Shown one piece after another: positions 61,253 to 64,000 of a stretch of 64,000 nt of DNA. The stretch lies in the NCBI GenBank assembly GCA_023391815.1, contig JAEWAF010000055.1:1-64000 (forward strand), read 5' to 3'. The DNA comes from Pseudomonadota bacterium (GTDB lineage: Bacteria; Pseudomonadota; Gammaproteobacteria; Steroidobacterales; Steroidobacteraceae). The translations under genes were made by a program, and so were the position numbers. The notes under the pieces are model-generated. The model was not told the DNA's origin and searched no databases. It saw only the letters and a program-made list of their open reading frames with translations. Position 1 is the stretch's first letter; every line of letters starts with the position of its first letter.

Positions 61253-61861
61253 ATGGCTTCTGTACACAACCCCGATTATTCGGACCCGTTGGTGGTGATG
61301 GCGCTGCCGCTGGAGAGCCAGGGCGTGTTCGAGCGCGCCGGCATCCCGGTCCTGTATACCGGCATCGGCAAAGTGAACGCGACTTACTCGCTGACGCGAC
61401 GGTTGTCGGAATACTCGCGCGCCGGCGTCCCGATGCCCCGGGTGATCAACTTCGGCACGGCCGGCAGCCGGCGTCACAAGACCGGCAGCGTGCTGGAATG
61501 TCACACCTTCGTCCAACGCGACATGGATGTGACCGGCCTCGGTGTGCCGCTCGGGGCCACGCCATTCGAAGAGATTCCGGCGCGTCTGGAATTTCCGCGG
61601 CTGTTTCCCGAATTGCCCGGCGGCGAGTGCGGCAGCGGCGACTCCTTCGTCATGAGCGAAATCGCGCTGGAATGTGACGTCATGGACATGGAAGCTTACG
61701 CGCTCGCCAAGGTGTGCTTGCTCGAGCGCGTGGCATTCACGTCCGTGAAGTACGTGACCGATGGCGCCGATCAAGCCTCGGGCCAGGATTGGAAAGCCAA
61801 TCTCAAGCTCGCGGCGGATCAGTTCCTGCTCGTGTATCGGCGCTTTTTCGGCGAGCCCTAA
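61253..61861 (+). CDS. MTA/SAH-nucleosidase-like protein (PNP/UDP family)
   Basis: A 202-residue nucleoside phosphorylase-superfamily protein related to 5'-methylthioadenosine/S-adenosylhomocysteine nucleosidase. GIGKVNATYSLTRRL and NFGTAGSRR form the phosphate/purine loop; DVMDMEAYALAKV carries the ribose-binding Glu, and KYVTDGADQAS the catalytic Asp. It hydrolyses N-glycosidic bonds of adenosyl thio-compounds. Divergent from the permease gene. Confidence 0.82.
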   Translation: MASVHNPDYSDPLVVMALPLESQGVFERAGIPVLYTGIGKVNATYSLTRRLSEYSRAGVPMPRVINFGTAGSRRHKTGSVLECHTFVQRDMDVTGLGVPLGATPFEEIPARLEFPRLFPELPGGECGSGDSFVMSEIALECDVMDMEAYALAKVCLLERVAFTSVKYVTDGADQASGQDWKANLKLAADQFLLVYRRFFGEP

Positions 61862-61868
61862 AGGAGCC

Positions 61869-63845
61869 TCAGGGCGAGGGTGTTGTCGGCACCTGCACCT
61901 TAGGCTTGAACGCGAGCAGCACGTTGCCGGGCATTTGCCCGAACATTCCATAGCCCGAGCTGACGAACAGCATGCCGTTGGCCGCGACGATCGTTGCATT
62001 GTCGATGGCTCCGCCATTCGCGGTCACGCCGTTGAAGGTATCGAAGCTGCGCGCGGTGTCGAACTTGAATAACAACTCACCGGTCTTCGCATCGAATGCG
62101 TGGATGAAGCCATCGAGACTGCCGCTGACCACGGCGCCATCGATCACCGTGGGCGCGCCAGAGAAGCCGATGTTGGTCTCGCACGCTTTCACCAGCTCGG
62201 CACGCTTGCCGCTGCAATCGGGCGTCGCCGTGTAGGTCCACTCGACCGCGCCCGTATCGACGCGCACGGCATTCAGACCGGGCTTCTGCGACCCCCCGGC
62301 CTTGGCCGGCGAACCATACGGACGATTGATGGGAGCGAATACGCGAGTGCCGTCATAAGCCATGCCCCAATGGATACCGCCGAGCGGTGAGCCTTCGCCG
62401 AAATCCTGACGCCACATCAGCTTGCCATTACGATCCGGATCGAGTGCCCAGACCGTCCCCGCCTTCTGGCCGGCGAGTAAGACATCCGAGCCATCGGCAC
62501 GCTGCGCGATGATCACCGAAGCGCCGAAGTCGACATCACGATGCACGGAGCTCTTCGGGCAATTCAAACCATTTCGATTGCGTACGCAGCCGGTAAGGAA
62601 GATGTCGTTCTCGGTTGCCTGGAACGACCAGCGAATGTGGCCGTCTTTCAGATCGAGCGCGAGGATCGCATCCGTGGTCGGCGCCGCCGGCTCCGACGTC
62701 GCTTCGCCGGTACCGACGTAAAGCACGCCGCGTTTTGCGTCGATGGCGGGCGAGGTCCAGATCGGCGCGCCCGACGGACCATAGATCATCTTGCCGTCGC
62801 CGCGATCGCGCACGGGCTTCGCTTCTTCCATCGTGTGCGTGGTCCAGATTTTCTTGCCGGTCATCGCGTCGAGTGCCGTGACCGCGCCGTGCGTGCGACA
62901 ACATTCATGATCGTCGTTGCCACCCAGCGAAATCTCATATTGAGAGATGGGAACGTAGACGCGGTCGCCATGGAGCGCCGGTGTGCCGGTGGTCAGTGAC
63001 AACGGATACAAGCCGACCGACTGGATCCACAGCAGCTGACCGGTGGCGGCGTCGAGCATGTGAACCTTCGAGGCCACGTCGCTGAACACGATGACCTTGC
63101 GGCCGTCGGGCAGCTGACCGAACGCAGCGCTGGTTCGCAGCGGCGTTTCATGCGAGTAAACCCATTGAACGCACGGCGACCCGGAGATATCGATTGCGAA
63201 AGCGCGCTGCGCGTCGGCGACCGGTAGGAACAATGTCGTGCCGACGACGGCCGGTTGCGAGCGCATTGATGTGGCTTTCGGAAAGCCCATGGCCCACGCC
63301 AGCTCGAGATTGCGCATATCCGAGGTGCGCAGCCCGGCCTGCGTTGCGCTGAGATGGCGATGGTTCTTGGGATCGAAGCCGAAGCCGGCCACGCTCGCCG
63401 GTGCATCGAGTTTCACTTTGCGACGCTCGGGTGCGCACATCGTGGCCGACAACCATTCGTCCGAGGTGGCTTCGCGGCCGACCAGATAATCGATCACGGC
63501 GGCCTTCTGCGTGGCGTTCAGTGCTGACGCCTGGACCTTCATCTTGCCTTCGTTCAAGGCATACAGAATGGTCTGGTAGCGCATCGCCTTGAGCGTATCG
63601 AGGGACGGCGCGCGCGTGGCCTCGGGATGGTCGTGACAGGCCGCGCAGCTCTGCTGATAAACGACCTGTCCCGGATGAGGGGCGGCCATCGCCGCCTGCG
63701 CCTTGGCCAAGGCGGATGAATCGGCAGCGACCGGCGGTTTCGAGGCTGGCTGGGTCCGTGCCGGCCCGCTCGAGAGCAGCCCTGCTCCCATCAATACAGC
63801 CCATGCTGACTGAGCGACAGTCCGAATCGCGGCTTTGGCACGCAT
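61869..63845 (-). CDS. Cytochrome c-PQQ dehydrogenase (polyvinyl-alcohol-dehydrogenase-like)
   Basis: A 658-residue exported quinohemoprotein with the reverse domain order of the enzyme at 50003: an N-terminal haem c (C67-AA-C70-H71) precedes the PQQ propeller. A vicinal cysteine pair lies in DDHECCRTHG, and W-motif blades (ALDAMTGKKIW, ALDLKDGHIRWSF, AVRVDTGAVEW, AFDAKTGELLF) are clear. N-terminal haem is typical of polyvinyl alcohol dehydrogenase. Substrate unknown; probably a polyol or secondary alcohol. Confidence 0.85.
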   Translation of the reverse strand: MRAKAAIRTVAQSAWAVLMGAGLLSSGPARTQPASKPPVAADSSALAKAQAAMAAPHPGQVVYQQSCAACHDHPEATRAPSLDTLKAMRYQTILYALNEGKMKVQASALNATQKAAVIDYLVGREATSDEWLSATMCAPERRKVKLDAPASVAGFGFDPKNHRHLSATQAGLRTSDMRNLELAWAMGFPKATSMRSQPAVVGTTLFLPVADAQRAFAIDISGSPCVQWVYSHETPLRTSAAFGQLPDGRKVIVFSDVASKVHMLDAATGQLLWIQSVGLYPLSLTTGTPALHGDRVYVPISQYEISLGGNDDHECCRTHGAVTALDAMTGKKIWTTHTMEEAKPVRDRGDGKMIYGPSGAPIWTSPAIDAKRGVLYVGTGEATSEPAAPTTDAILALDLKDGHIRWSFQATENDIFLTGCVRNRNGLNCPKSSVHRDVDFGASVIIAQRADGSDVLLAGQKAGTVWALDPDRNGKLMWRQDFGEGSPLGGIHWGMAYDGTRVFAPINRPYGSPAKAGGSQKPGLNAVRVDTGAVEWTYTATPDCSGKRAELVKACETNIGFSGAPTVIDGAVVSGSLDGFIHAFDAKTGELLFKFDTARSFDTFNGVTANGGAIDNATIVAANGMLFVSSGYGMFGQMPGNVLLAFKPKVQVPTTPSP

Positions 63846-64000
63846 CTTATTGATCCCCCCTTGCAGCCACTATTAGAGTCACGCCCCGGCGTGGCCGCCA
63901 CATAAGAATTGTGTGGGCCGCGGTGGGCATACCTCCTGCATGAGGATGGCGGTCGTAGTCGCCATCGGCATTCGTCAGCCGGTCATGGCTGAGTCTCGAG
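63846..64000. other. No gene seen at window end
   Basis: 155 bp upstream of the haem-PQQ gene; probably holds its promoter. I see no clear motif or further gene before the window ends. Confidence 0.5.

Overview
The window is GC-rich, densely packed chromosomal DNA from a free-living Gram-negative bacterium. I see an outer-membrane assembly factor (BamA), RND efflux genes, lipoproteins with gammaproteobacterial-type lipoboxes, periplasmic quinoproteins with c-type haem, and many secreted amidohydrolases, peptidases and DUF885 proteins. This mix is typical of the Steroidobacteraceae/Nevskiales side of the Gammaproteobacteria. That placement is inferred from protein flavour only; there is no rRNA here. 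I found no rRNA or tRNA gene, no insertion sequence, no integrase and no CRISPR array.

Layout. 1-550: a non-coding, repeat-rich stretch. 551-8376: a catabolic block of secreted amidohydrolase, DapA-like aldolase/deaminase, ACS-type MFS permease with a LysR regulator on the opposite strand, and a three-gene FAD oxidase / [2Fe-2S] / FAD-NAD(P) dehydrogenase operon. This resembles D-hydroxyproline dehydrogenase, or an opine or imino-acid oxidase. The same 15-bp palindrome (TTGC-N7-GCAA) lies before the amidohydrolase, before the DapA-like gene and in the LysR/oxidase divergent promoter, so the block looks like one LysR regulon. 8542-14302: DUF885 lipoprotein, FucP-type sugar transporter, sensor kinase and FMN reductase. 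14456-19928: RND efflux pair facing a two-domain TetR regulator. 20019-31079: metallo-beta-lactamase-fold hydrolase, small membrane proteins, S9 peptidase, a PilS-like protein whose kinase core is degenerate, alpha/beta hydrolase, lytic transglycosylase, repeat/VWA protein and bacteriohemerythrin. 31249-37187: MHS transporter, YbiT-type ABC-F ATPase, RNA-binding protein with a long leader, and a run of small conserved genes including YggU and an isochorismatase-fold protein lacking its catalytic residues.

37196-43277: reverse-strand genes for a glyoxalase-fold protein, a second hemerythrin, a four-helix membrane protein, and a BamA gene followed at once by a DUF4397 lipoprotein. 43407-54212: DUF885 protein, uncharacterised secreted protein (family X), methyltransferase, small envelope proteins, quinohemoprotein alcohol dehydrogenase and a second large amidohydrolase. 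54291-63845: small envelope proteins, an 800-bp repeat-filled gap, a redoxin/cytochrome/copper-monooxygenase fusion, a second family X protein translationally coupled to an esterase, an amino-acid permease, an MTA/SAH-nucleosidase-like protein and a haem-containing PQQ dehydrogenase.

The overall theme is scavenging: secreted or periplasmic hydrolases and quinoprotein dehydrogenases together with matching permeases. The most notable observations are the shared operator, two related long inverted-repeat elements at the two repeat-rich gaps, the kinase-dead PilS-like protein, the tandem TetR, and family X with its coupled esterase.
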